A stretch of 18,790 nt of DNA from the NCBI GenBank assembly GCA_024278415.1, contig JAJRTI010000693.1, positions 1 through 18,790 of the forward strand, given 5' to 3'. A model generated the notes under the pieces. It saw nothing but the letters and a program-made list of their open reading frames with translations, was not told where the DNA came from and made no database searches. This DNA is from Planctomycetota bacterium. Its GTDB lineage: Bacteria; Planctomycetota; Brocadiia; JAJRTI01. Numbering within the stretch: the first letter of the stretch is position 1; every line of letters starts with the position of its first letter. Made by a program: the position numbers and the translations under genes. Positions 9,032 through 16,116 of this stretch are shown here, in pieces.

Positions 9032-9165
9032 GGAATGATGGAATGATGGAATGATGGAAGGCGCGGTCTTGTCCGAGAGCCACTCCATCATTCCACTCTT
9101 CCAATCTTCCCGCCAAGCCCACCAAACGTGCGATCCGTGCACGGATTTGTGCACTGTCGCCATGA
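9032..9165 (+). repeat. dispersed hairpin repeat, copy B (8-bp units GGAATGAT)
   Basis: Three perfect tandem GGAATGAT units (9032-9055) are followed by a 20-bp spacer and a right arm (9081-9110) of complementary units. A tail contains CGCCAAGCCC and the perfect 14-bp palindrome ATCCGTGCACGGAT (9132-9145). It lies between convergent genes, where its hairpin could serve as a two-way terminator, although neither side has a clear U-tract. Confidence 0.85.
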
Positions 9166-9185
9166 GCCGTACCCGCCCCGCGCCC

Positions 9186-9494
9186 CTACGCCGGCTCCAG
9201 AACTTGCAGGCTCACGCCCGCGACTAAGTCCTTCACCCGCTCGCGGTATTCCCCCATGTGGGGTGCGGCGAGGTGGGCCTTCAGATGGTCGAGGCTCTCC
9301 CATTTCTCCACGATCGTGACGACGTTTTCCCGGGTGCCGCCTTGTGCGTCAATGCCGGAGTCCACGTCGACGGTGGGGCCGTATTCGAGGCATCCCTCTT
9401 CCGCTTGGACCTTGGGCACGAGCTTGTGGAACTCGTCGATGAACGCTGTGCGCTCGCCGGGTTTGACTTCGATGCTTGCGATGACGTAGATCAT
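9186..9494 (-). CDS. ABM-domain protein (antibiotic biosynthesis monooxygenase / YgiN-like)
   Basis: The 102-aa protein fits the dimeric ferredoxin-like ABM family. Visible signs are the opening strand MIYVIASIEVKPG, E-E-G-C-L-E-Y (32-38), the strand V-V-T-I-V-E-K-W-E-S (58-67) and A-H-L-x-x-P-H-M (73-80). Family members oxidise small phenolic or quinone-like molecules without a cofactor, or act as stress enzymes; the substrate is unknown. The start at 9494 is chosen because GGAGA lies about 8 nt upstream and the family begins exactly there; the upstream in-frame extension passes through an intergenic repeat. It is the last gene of the minus-strand run, about 100 bp after the FHA gene, and convergent with the membrane gene to its left. 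Confidence 0.85.
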   Translation of the reverse strand: MIYVIASIEVKPGERTAFIDEFHKLVPKVQAEEGCLEYGPTVDVDSGIDAQGGTRENVVTIVEKWESLDHLKAHLAAPHMGEYRERVKDLVAGVSLQVLEPA

Positions 9495-9532
9495 GTTCTT
9501 CTCCAAAGGGGCGATATCAGACAGGAGAGGCC

Positions 9533-9565
9533 ACCAAGACACGAAGGCACCAAGGTTCACGAAGG
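9533..9565. repeat. short tandem array of ACCAAG/ACGAAG units
   Basis: About four 8-bp-spaced units (ACCAAGAC, ACGAAGGC, ACCAAGGT, TCACGAAGG) lie just upstream of the ABM gene. Arrays of this CACGAAG type recur between genes in many environmental genomes, sometimes near GxxExxY-protein genes (from memory). No such gene is present here. Confidence 0.55.
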
Positions 9566-9592
9566 AGATGAACGACGGCGTTGCGCAGTTCC

Positions 9593-11995
9593 TTACTCCT
9601 GCACGGTGCGGGCCGCGAGGCCGGCGAGCCGCTTCTTGGCTTGGGCTGCCTGGGGCGAGTCAGGGTATTTGTCGATGATCTCTTGGTAAGCAGCCTTGCC
9701 CTTTTCGGGCAACTTGTTCTTGATGAAGTTGTCGCCCTCGGTAAGCTTGGCTTGCATCCAGGCCAGCTTCTCGTCGGCTTTGGCGACTTCCTTCTTTACG
9801 ATCGCGAGCTGCTCAGCGGCCTTCTTGGCGACATCGGTGCGGGGGAACTGGCGCAGCACGTTCTCGATGTAAATGCGCGCGAGGAGGAATTGCTTTTTCT
9901 TCCGGCACTGCTGGGCGCGGTCCATATACGATTGCGCTATGGCCTCGAGTTCGGCTTTGTGGCGGGCCCGAGTCTCTTCGAGCTTCGCTAAGAGCGCCTT
10001 CACTTTGGCCTCTTGATCCGAGCCCTTGAGGATAGCGGCCAGTGCGTCGATGTCTTGTTCGACCTTCATGAGGTCCTGTGTGGACTGGGCCTTGTCCGCG
10101 TCGCCGAGTTGCGTCTCCAACTGCGACAGGCGCTCGTCGACCTTGGCGACGATGGCGTCGACTTCCTTCTGAAGCTCCTCGCGCTGTTCAGCCGAGAACA
10201 CGGGCACGCCTGCGATGGCCTTTGCGGCCTTGAGCGCGTCGCCCCACTTGCCATCCCCTGCCAGCTCCTTGACCTTGGCGACTGCTTTGTCGAACACGCG
10301 CCCTCGCTTGGGGGAGATGTTGGTGAGCGTGAGCTTCAGCTCCACGGAGCCGTCGGGCTCGATCGTGGTTGGTTTGGCGAAATAGGCGAGCACCGGCTTC
10401 CCGGCGACGGTGGTGTGCTTGAGCGTGCCAGGCTTGTTGTACGCCACAACCAGCGCGCTCTCGCCTTGGCCCCACATGATCTCCTCGGCATCCGTTTTCT
10501 CGAACCCGGCTTGCTGGGCCGCGTATGCGCCCTTTACCAGCGCGACCGGGGATCCGGCGGCCAAGGCGGGGCTCATGGCGAACGAGACGCCCGGCACGAC
10601 GCCTGTAATCCTTGCCTTGGATCTGAACGTGAACTCGACGTCGATGCCGCCTTCAGTCGGCGTGATGCGCTGCACGTAGTCCACGGGCCGCGGCGCGGAG
10701 TCGGACGGCATGAACATGACGCCGCGGAACACGATCGAGTTTGTCTCGTCGTCGATCTGCGGGTAGTTGGGGGTCGGCTGCGACAGGCCGTGCCGGCCGA
10801 AGCTTGCGAGACCGTCCGGGGTGAGCGTGGCCTCGCCATCGGCGAGTGCGAGTGCGCCGTTGAAGCGCACGTTCATGACGCCTTGGTCGGTGGGGTTGAG
10901 CGCGATGCTCTCGGGGAACTCGACCACGTACTTGTGGGGCGCCTTCTCCAGCGCGTTCTCGTCGTTCAGCACCAACTCGTCGAAGCCTGCCTCTCCGACC
11001 TTGCCGAAGGCCTCGCAGGCCACCTCGATCCGCTTGGCGCCGATCGGGATCGCGAGGGCCTGGGTGAACGGTGTCCATTCGGATGTGCCCGCGACGACGC
11101 CCACGTATTGGTCCGTGCCAAAATCCGAGCCCGGCTCGCCCAGCCACCGCACGCGCACGGCCGCGACGCCCTGGCCGCCGGTGGCCTTGGTCCAGCCAGA
11201 GACCACAAAGCCGACGTTCGTGCCCACGTCGATGACGCGGTTGCGCACCAGAGCGGATCGGGACAAGGGGGTGGCCTGCGCCGGGCTCTTGGCGACTGCG
11301 ACCTTGCTGTCCTCGACGGTCTGGAGCGCCCACTGGTACGCGTCGCCTTCGCGTTTCCAGCCCAGGGGCAGGCCATCGCCGCCGACCTCTTGCTCGAAGG
11401 ACGCGTTGGGCGCGAGGTAGTTGCGGTTGCCTGCGCGCACGCCCTTGGTGGAGACGATCTTGCGCACGCCCCACGTGCCGAGCGCGAGCATGATGAGGAT
11501 GACCGCTCCCGGCAGCACGAAGGGGAGGATGGGCTTCTTGCTGCCCTCCATGTAGTCCATGGCGCTGGCGTCGATTTCGGCCACTTGCGCCATGATGTCG
11601 GACTCAGCCCCAATGGGTGTGGGCGCCGCTGGTGCGGCAGCCTGCAACTGCTGCGCGGGCGCCGCGGCGGCCTCCTTCTGGGCCGAGAGGTCGCGGAACT
11701 TCAGCTTCGTGTTGCCGACGATGATCTCGTCGCCCTCCTTGAGCGGCTCGTCGCCGGCGATCTTCTTGCCATTCAGACCCGTACCGTGCCGGCTGCCGGC
11801 GTCCTTGAGCGTGCAGCCGAACTCGCTGACCACGATGGCCACATGATGCTGCGACACCGCGGCGTCGGCGAGCACAATGTCATTGTCTTCAGCTCGGCCA
11901 ATGGTGACTTGCTCCTTGGCCAGGCCGAATGCCCTGCCCTTGTCTGGGCCTACGACCACCTGCAGCGCGTAGCGCGGGGAGTTGCCGGAAGCCAC
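9593..11995 (-). CDS. FHA-domain membrane protein with jelly-roll-like region and C-terminal coiled coil/TPR
   Basis: The 800-aa protein begins with a complete FHA domain (about 9-102), the module that binds phosphothreonine: G-R-A-E-D-N-D (33-39), S48 and H50-H51, G-S-R-H-G-T (67-72) and N75. An Ala/Pro linker leads to one membrane helix (156-178). The following part, beginning N-A-S-F-E (197-201), resembles a carbohydrate-binding jelly roll, followed by further beta-rich sequence to about residue 560. The last 220 residues are coiled coil and TPR-like helices (for example 690-800). The predicted topology is a cytoplasmic phospho-reader facing an outside beta and coiled-coil body. The GTG start is fixed by AAGGAG (12005-12010) 9 nt upstream; the frame extends further, but that part is Pro/Arg-rich and overlaps the promoter. 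No kinase gene is in the window. Confidence 0.83.
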   Translation of the reverse strand: MASGNSPRYALQVVVGPDKGRAFGLAKEQVTIGRAEDNDIVLADAAVSQHHVAIVVSEFGCTLKDAGSRHGTGLNGKKIAGDEPLKEGDEIIVGNTKLKFRDLSAQKEAAAAPAQQLQAAAPAAPTPIGAESDIMAQVAEIDASAMDYMEGSKKPILPFVLPGAVILIMLALGTWGVRKIVSTKGVRAGNRNYLAPNASFEQEVGGDGLPLGWKREGDAYQWALQTVEDSKVAVAKSPAQATPLSRSALVRNRVIDVGTNVGFVVSGWTKATGGQGVAAVRVRWLGEPGSDFGTDQYVGVVAGTSEWTPFTQALAIPIGAKRIEVACEAFGKVGEAGFDELVLNDENALEKAPHKYVVEFPESIALNPTDQGVMNVRFNGALALADGEATLTPDGLASFGRHGLSQPTPNYPQIDDETNSIVFRGVMFMPSDSAPRPVDYVQRITPTEGGIDVEFTFRSKARITGVVPGVSFAMSPALAAGSPVALVKGAYAAQQAGFEKTDAEEIMWGQGESALVVAYNKPGTLKHTTVAGKPVLAYFAKPTTIEPDGSVELKLTLTNISPKRGRVFDKAVAKVKELAGDGKWGDALKAAKAIAGVPVFSAEQREELQKEVDAIVAKVDERLSQLETQLGDADKAQSTQDLMKVEQDIDALAAILKGSDQEAKVKALLAKLEETRARHKAELEAIAQSYMDRAQQCRKKKQFLLARIYIENVLRQFPRTDVAKKAAEQLAIVKKEVAKADEKLAWMQAKLTEGDNFIKNKLPEKGKAAYQEIIDKYPDSPQAAQAKKRLAGLAARTVQE

Positions 11996-12057
11996 GGTTG
12001 GAGTCTCCTTGATAGGCTGGCAAGTAGGGGGCGCCGGGGCCTGGTACGGGGCCAAAC

Positions 12058-12086
12058 AGTTTAGCGAGGGAGGCCGGGGTTGTAAA
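12058..12086 (-). promoter_or_regulatory. sigma70-type promoter of the FHA gene
   Basis: On the minus strand, TTTACA (12086-12081) and TAAACT (12063-12058) are 17 bp apart. Transcription would begin near 12050, giving a leader of about 55 nt before the GTG at 11995. The FHA gene can thus be expressed apart from the upstream epimerase. Confidence 0.5.
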
Positions 12087-12165
12087 GGAATGGAACCAAG
12101 CCGCGGCCGCGCAAGCTTTGGCGCCGGGCCTGTCACGGCAACACATGGACGGGTTTTCGGCCGTG

Positions 12166-12188
12166 GGTTTTCGGTGTTCGCCGAAACC
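12166..12188 (-). terminator. hairpin at the end of the epimerase gene
   Basis: On the minus strand GGTTTCGG (12188-12181), a 6-nt loop and CCGAAAACC (12174-12166) form an 8-bp stem with one bulged base, beginning within the epimerase stop codon. There is no U-run, so termination is only possible. GGGTTTTCGG also occurs twice as a direct repeat (12151-12160, 12165-12174). Confidence 0.3.
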
Positions 12189-13147
12189 TATCGCCGCAAC
12201 CCGGCCTTCCCACAGATCCGCTCGCGGAACCATGCCACCGCGCGTTCGAGCCCCTCGCGGACCGTGGTGGTGGGGTTGTAGCCGAGCACGCGGCGAGCCT
12301 TGTCAATGTTCGCGTGGGTCTTGAGTTGGTCGCCGGGGCGCGGGGGCTTGCGGATGGGCTGCGCCTTCTTGCCCACGATCTCCTCGACCGTGCGGATGCC
12401 CTCGCCTGTCGAAACGCACACATCGGATCCGATGTTGAAGATCTCGCCAACGCATTTGTCCACGTGGTCGAGCACGGCCATGAACCCGTCGCAGATGTCA
12501 CCCACGTACGTGTAGCTGCGCAGGTGATCCTCGCAGCCTTCGTAGAGCACGAGGCTGCGGCCTTCGAGCAGATGGCGGATGAGCTGGGGATATAACTTCT
12601 CCGGACGCTCGCGCTCGCCGTAGACCGAAAACAGCCGCAACGAGCACGCGGGCATGCCCTTGTCCCGTTGGTACGCGAGCACGAGTTGCTCCGCGGCGAG
12701 CTTGGTCACGCCGTAGTAAGACGTGGGCTTGGGCGGCGCGTCTTCCGAATCGGTCGCGTGTTTGCCGTAGACCGAGGACGTGGCGATGTTGACGAAGAGC
12801 TTGAGCGTCGGCAGATCCTTCACCGCTTCGATGAGCCGATGCGTCGCGGTGAGGTTGTTGCGCACGTACGCCTCGAACGGTGTCGAGGCGGAAATGCCGG
12901 GCTGCGCGGCCAGGTGGTAGACCGCCTCCACGCCCTGCACCGCGGCCGACAGGTCGTCCTCGGCGAGGTCTACGCGGTGGATCTGTGCGCCGGCCGCGGC
13001 CACGTCGGCCGCGTTCAGCTCCTTCAACTCGCGCGCGTAGTAGCCGTCCAGGTTGTCGATACCCGATACCGTATGGCCGAGTGCGAGGAGCCGTTCGGCC
13101 AGGTGCGAGCCGACGAAGCCGGCGGCGCCAGTGACGAGGATGTGCAT
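12188..13147 (-). CDS. NAD-dependent nucleotide-sugar epimerase/dehydratase (extended SDR)
   Basis: The 319-aa protein is a complete extended short-chain dehydrogenase. The NAD-binding G-A-A-G-F-V-G is at 7-13 with acidic D31 ending the second strand, which favours NAD(H). The catalytic set is T123-S124-S125 and Y145-x-x-x-K149. S-L-R-L-F-S-V-Y-G-E-R (169-179) matches the loop of UDP-sugar 4-epimerases, and the substrate region includes R-P-G-D (around 271-274). Similarity is nearest to UDP-glucuronate/UDP-glucose 4-epimerases; dehydratase activity cannot be excluded. It would supply activated sugars for surface glycans in the cytosol. It starts 16 bp after the stop of the spermidine-synthase-like gene with no clear Shine-Dalgarno site, so translation may depend on the upstream gene and the two are probably cotranscribed. 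Confidence 0.88.
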   Translation of the reverse strand: MHILVTGAAGFVGSHLAERLLALGHTVSGIDNLDGYYARELKELNAADVAAAGAQIHRVDLAEDDLSAAVQGVEAVYHLAAQPGISASTPFEAYVRNNLTATHRLIEAVKDLPTLKLFVNIATSSVYGKHATDSEDAPPKPTSYYGVTKLAAEQLVLAYQRDKGMPACSLRLFSVYGERERPEKLYPQLIRHLLEGRSLVLYEGCEDHLRSYTYVGDICDGFMAVLDHVDKCVGEIFNIGSDVCVSTGEGIRTVEEIVGKKAQPIRKPPRPGDQLKTHANIDKARRVLGYNPTTTVREGLERAVAWFRERICGKAGLRR

Positions 13148-13163
13148 GGCAAGGTGTGGGGTG

Positions 13164-15794
13164 TTAGGCGTTGGGAACAGCGGGAACGCGGCCCGCTTTG
13201 CTCACGGCCACGAGCGCGATGCAGGCAATGTTGAGCGCGGCCACGACGATGCAAGTGATGGCCATGCCAAGGATGGGCAGGAGGATCGCTCCGGAGATGA
13301 GCGCCCCCGCGCAGGCGCCAAAGTGGTCGCACGCGTCCACGAGGCCTGCGGCCTTGGCGGTGTTGTGGGAGCGCTCGAGGTAGAGCTTGCTCACCAGCGG
13401 GAACTGCGCGCCGGGGATCATGCCGCCTACAACGACGAGCAGCATGAAGAGGCCCTGCGCGGTGATCGATGACGCGGCGATGAGGCGCGAGAGCGCGGGC
13501 AGGGCTGCGGGCACGGCCACCGCATACGCCACGAGTCCTGCCTGGAGCAGGATGAGCGCGACAACACCGTTGGTGACCCGCTTCGCGGCCAGGTTCATGA
13601 GCGCCGCGCCGAGCGCGAGGCCGAACATGAACAATGCGACCAGCAGACCGACCATGTGGTAGAGGTAGCCGAAGAGGTTTTGGTAGGCGAAGAGCAGCAG
13701 GAGGTCGAATGCCATGGCCGAGAGGCCGCACACGAACATGGAGAGCAAGCTGTTGAAGCGGATCTGCGCATCCTTGGGCCGGCGCAAGCCGAGCACGTAG
13801 ATGAGACGCAATACGACGAGGCCGGCCACTCCCGCCAGCACCCATCCGAGCTTGAGCCCTTCGACTCCCCGGAAGAAGCGGTGGAGCTTCGAGTTGGTGT
13901 ACTTGTCCCAGATGAGGAGGTTGAAGAAGTAGCTGACCGGCCTGAGGTCGGTGTTGATCTTCGCGGGTTTGTAGTCTTCCGGCTTGGGTTCGGGCGCGGC
14001 GAACAGGTCGTCTTCTTCGGCCTTGGGCAGCAGCTTGGGGCCGCCCGGGGAGCGGAGCATCATCTCCCTCAAGATGTTTCGCGTGCGGCTGGGCACGAGG
14101 AGGAGCATCTCGAAGAAGTCGCCCGTAAACGTCTCGTATTTGACGCCGCGCTTGGCGAAACGCTTGGCCATGACTTTGCCGTCTGAGGTGACGACGCCCG
14201 GGGCGTTGCTGCCGAAGATGAACGCGTGCGCCCCGGGGGTGATGACCACATGCTTGAAGACTTTCGCAAACGTGTGGTAGATGCTCGCGGTGAAGTCTCC
14301 CATGATGTCGCCCACGTAATTGGCCGAACTGGAGCACGTGATCGCCGCCACGCCACCGGGGTTGAGGATGCGCGAGACCTCCTTGAAGCATTCCTCCGTG
14401 TAATAGCGGTTGAGCATCGCGGTCGACGGGTCGGGCACGTTGACGAATACGATGTCGTAGCGTTTCTGGCAGGACTTGACGTAGTAGCGCCCGTCGCCGA
14501 AGTGGTGGGTGACGCCGGCGTGGGCCAACGCGGCGATGTCCGCCTTGGGCAGATAAGGCTTGATGAGGTCGAGGGAGGCCGGGTCGAGTTCGACGTGGTC
14601 GATCCGCTCCATGCCGGCCTTGAGGAACTCGCGGAGGAGGCCATGCGCGGCGTGGCCGACGATCAGCATCGATTTGGGCGAGGGGTGCTGATTGACCACG
14701 TAGTTCGCGGTCTGCGGGAAGACGTATTTGTCTGGGAACTGGAACGACGGCGAACCGCTGGCGAAGACCTCGTACTGGCCCTCATGTTCGCCGATGGCCA
14801 AATGCTCGTACTTGGAGTCGACGTAGTCCAGCAGCTTGGCGCGCGTCTTGAGCCCGTCCCATCGCTTGTGGATGGTGGCCGCATCCGCGCGGTTGAGGAG
14901 GGGGATAAGGCACGCCCATGCAACGACACAGATTACGCCCGCGGCCGCGAAGAGCCGGCGCATGCCGCGGGGGCTGCTCGGCGCGGCCGCACCCAGCAGG
15001 GCGAGGGCGGCAGGCAAGATGAACGCGACGCTGAGCGCCTTGAGCAGCTCACCGGCCTTGGCCTCCAGGCTGGACCAATTGCCGCCCTTCAGGCCGGCTG
15101 CAAGATCCGTGTGGTGGGCCGCGGCCATGAGGCCCGCCCAGAACAGGACCGCGGCCACCGCGAGGCCAATGGCCGTAACCAGGACGGTCCGCCGGTCGCT
15201 CACAGAGAGCATCCACAGCGCCGCGCAGACGGAGAGCAGCAGGAGAAACGCCGCGATCTGCATGGCGTTGTAGTAGTGAACCACGAGGCAGGTGAACGCG
15301 ATGCCGCCGGTGAGGAATCCTGCACACTCGACGACGTAAACCCAGCCGATGCTGGCGGCTTGTTCGCTGTCCTCGCCGCGAGCCACGAAGCGGCAGCCGA
15401 CGGGAAAGGTGAGTCCGACGAGGAAGGAGAAAGGGGCGAGGGTGATGAGCGTGAACACGAACATCGGCTTGAAGCCGAGCAGGAGGCCGACCGGAAGCTG
15501 GTAGAAGTCGCGCACGCTCCGTACGGCCCAGACCTGAGCGAGAGGCGAGACACCGGCCACGAGGACTCCCACCACGAACAGCCCCAGCAACCCTCTGCGC
15601 AACCGCGCGACGACGGAGCCGACCGCCGCGCCGATGCCGATCCAGAGCAGCCACATGCCGAAGAAAATACCTAAGCAAAGCTCGTTGCCGGAGAAGACCG
15701 TGAGGAATTCTCGTACGAGCATGGCCTGGCAGGCGATGCTGCACGCACCCAGGACGAAGAACGTGAAGATGACGGGCACTCGTCGATCGGACAT
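13164..15794 (-). CDS. membrane-embedded spermidine-synthase-like protein
   Basis: The 876-aa protein has about nine membrane helices (8-300), a cytosolic-type methyltransferase fold (about 320-560), a connector and about seven more helices (648-866). The central fold resembles polyamine synthases: M-L-I-V-G-H-A-A-H-G (376-385) in place of the usual Gly-rich loop, V-E-L-D (401-404) and F-G-D-G-R-Y-Y (432-438). The motif Y-D-I-V-F-V-N-V-P-D-P (446-456) has Asn452 where spermidine synthases carry their catalytic aspartate. Ordinary aminopropyl transfer is therefore doubtful; binding of an S-adenosyl compound and a membrane role are inferred. Large proteins of this fusion type are known but uncharacterised. 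The start is ATG with GGGAGGT 11 nt upstream. First gene of a unit with the epimerase. Confidence 0.82.
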   Translation of the reverse strand: MSDRRVPVIFTFFVLGACSIACQAMLVREFLTVFSGNELCLGIFFGMWLLWIGIGAAVGSVVARLRRGLLGLFVVGVLVAGVSPLAQVWAVRSVRDFYQLPVGLLLGFKPMFVFTLITLAPFSFLVGLTFPVGCRFVARGEDSEQAASIGWVYVVECAGFLTGGIAFTCLVVHYYNAMQIAAFLLLLSVCAALWMLSVSDRRTVLVTAIGLAVAAVLFWAGLMAAAHHTDLAAGLKGGNWSSLEAKAGELLKALSVAFILPAALALLGAAAPSSPRGMRRLFAAAGVICVVAWACLIPLLNRADAATIHKRWDGLKTRAKLLDYVDSKYEHLAIGEHEGQYEVFASGSPSFQFPDKYVFPQTANYVVNQHPSPKSMLIVGHAAHGLLREFLKAGMERIDHVELDPASLDLIKPYLPKADIAALAHAGVTHHFGDGRYYVKSCQKRYDIVFVNVPDPSTAMLNRYYTEECFKEVSRILNPGGVAAITCSSSANYVGDIMGDFTASIYHTFAKVFKHVVITPGAHAFIFGSNAPGVVTSDGKVMAKRFAKRGVKYETFTGDFFEMLLLVPSRTRNILREMMLRSPGGPKLLPKAEEDDLFAAPEPKPEDYKPAKINTDLRPVSYFFNLLIWDKYTNSKLHRFFRGVEGLKLGWVLAGVAGLVVLRLIYVLGLRRPKDAQIRFNSLLSMFVCGLSAMAFDLLLLFAYQNLFGYLYHMVGLLVALFMFGLALGAALMNLAAKRVTNGVVALILLQAGLVAYAVAVPAALPALSRLIAASSITAQGLFMLLVVVGGMIPGAQFPLVSKLYLERSHNTAKAAGLVDACDHFGACAGALISGAILLPILGMAITCIVVAALNIACIALVAVSKAGRVPAVPNA

Positions 15795-16007
15795 CGCGTG
15801 GGGTGACCTCCCAGTGTGGCAGTGACTCCGCCGGCCGATGGTGGCGCGATGGGCAGAGCAAGAAGGATATCAGGAAGGTGGGGAGCCCTCAAGCAGACCG
15901 CAAGCACGATTGATGTGCTCCGCTATCAGGGGGCACCTGTCAGGGGACCCGATGCGATCCGCGCACGTGCGGGGCTTCCGCATCGCGTCCCCGGGCATCC
16001 GATCTCC
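15795..16007. other. intergenic region upstream of the spermidine-synthase-like gene
   Basis: This gap holds the Shine-Dalgarno site GGGAGGT (15806-15812, minus strand) and a 10-bp palindrome CGCACGTGCG (15962-15971) nested between GATGCG and CGCATC. No promoter can be named with confidence, although the minus-strand gene at 15794 must be transcribed from somewhere here, because a terminator closes the preceding unit. Reading frames across it look like shadows. Confidence 0.4.
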
Positions 16008-16046
16008 AAAAAAGGAAACGGCAGCCAGGGCGAGCCCGGCTGCCGT
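16008..16046 (-). terminator. intrinsic terminator of the cytochrome/LTxxQ/radical SAM unit
   Basis: On the minus strand a stem of ACGGCAGCC with GGCTGCCGT (9 bp), extended by three G-C pairs past one unpaired base with a 4-nt loop, is followed by TTTCCTTTTTT. It begins 70 bp after the radical SAM stop codon. This is the clearest terminator in the window and separates that unit from the gene at 15794. Confidence 0.88.
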
Positions 16047-16116
16047 CTCTCGTGTCGTCGTCTGTTTTGTCGGCCTGCGGGCATGGCGGACGTCCGCGCG
16101 CCGACTGAGGTTCATG

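Noticed and set aside
9032..9110. CRISPR-like array from the GGAATGAT units
   Set aside because: The units are only 8 bp, directly abutting, with no spacers and no cas genes.
10013..12064. 683-aa plus-strand frame opposite the FHA gene
   Set aside because: Antisense shadow with repetitive Leu/Gly/Asp composition; the minus frame has a complete FHA domain and a ribosome site.
14226..15674. 482-aa plus-strand frame opposite the spermidine-synthase-like gene
   Set aside because: Highly charged antisense shadow with no recognisable domain.
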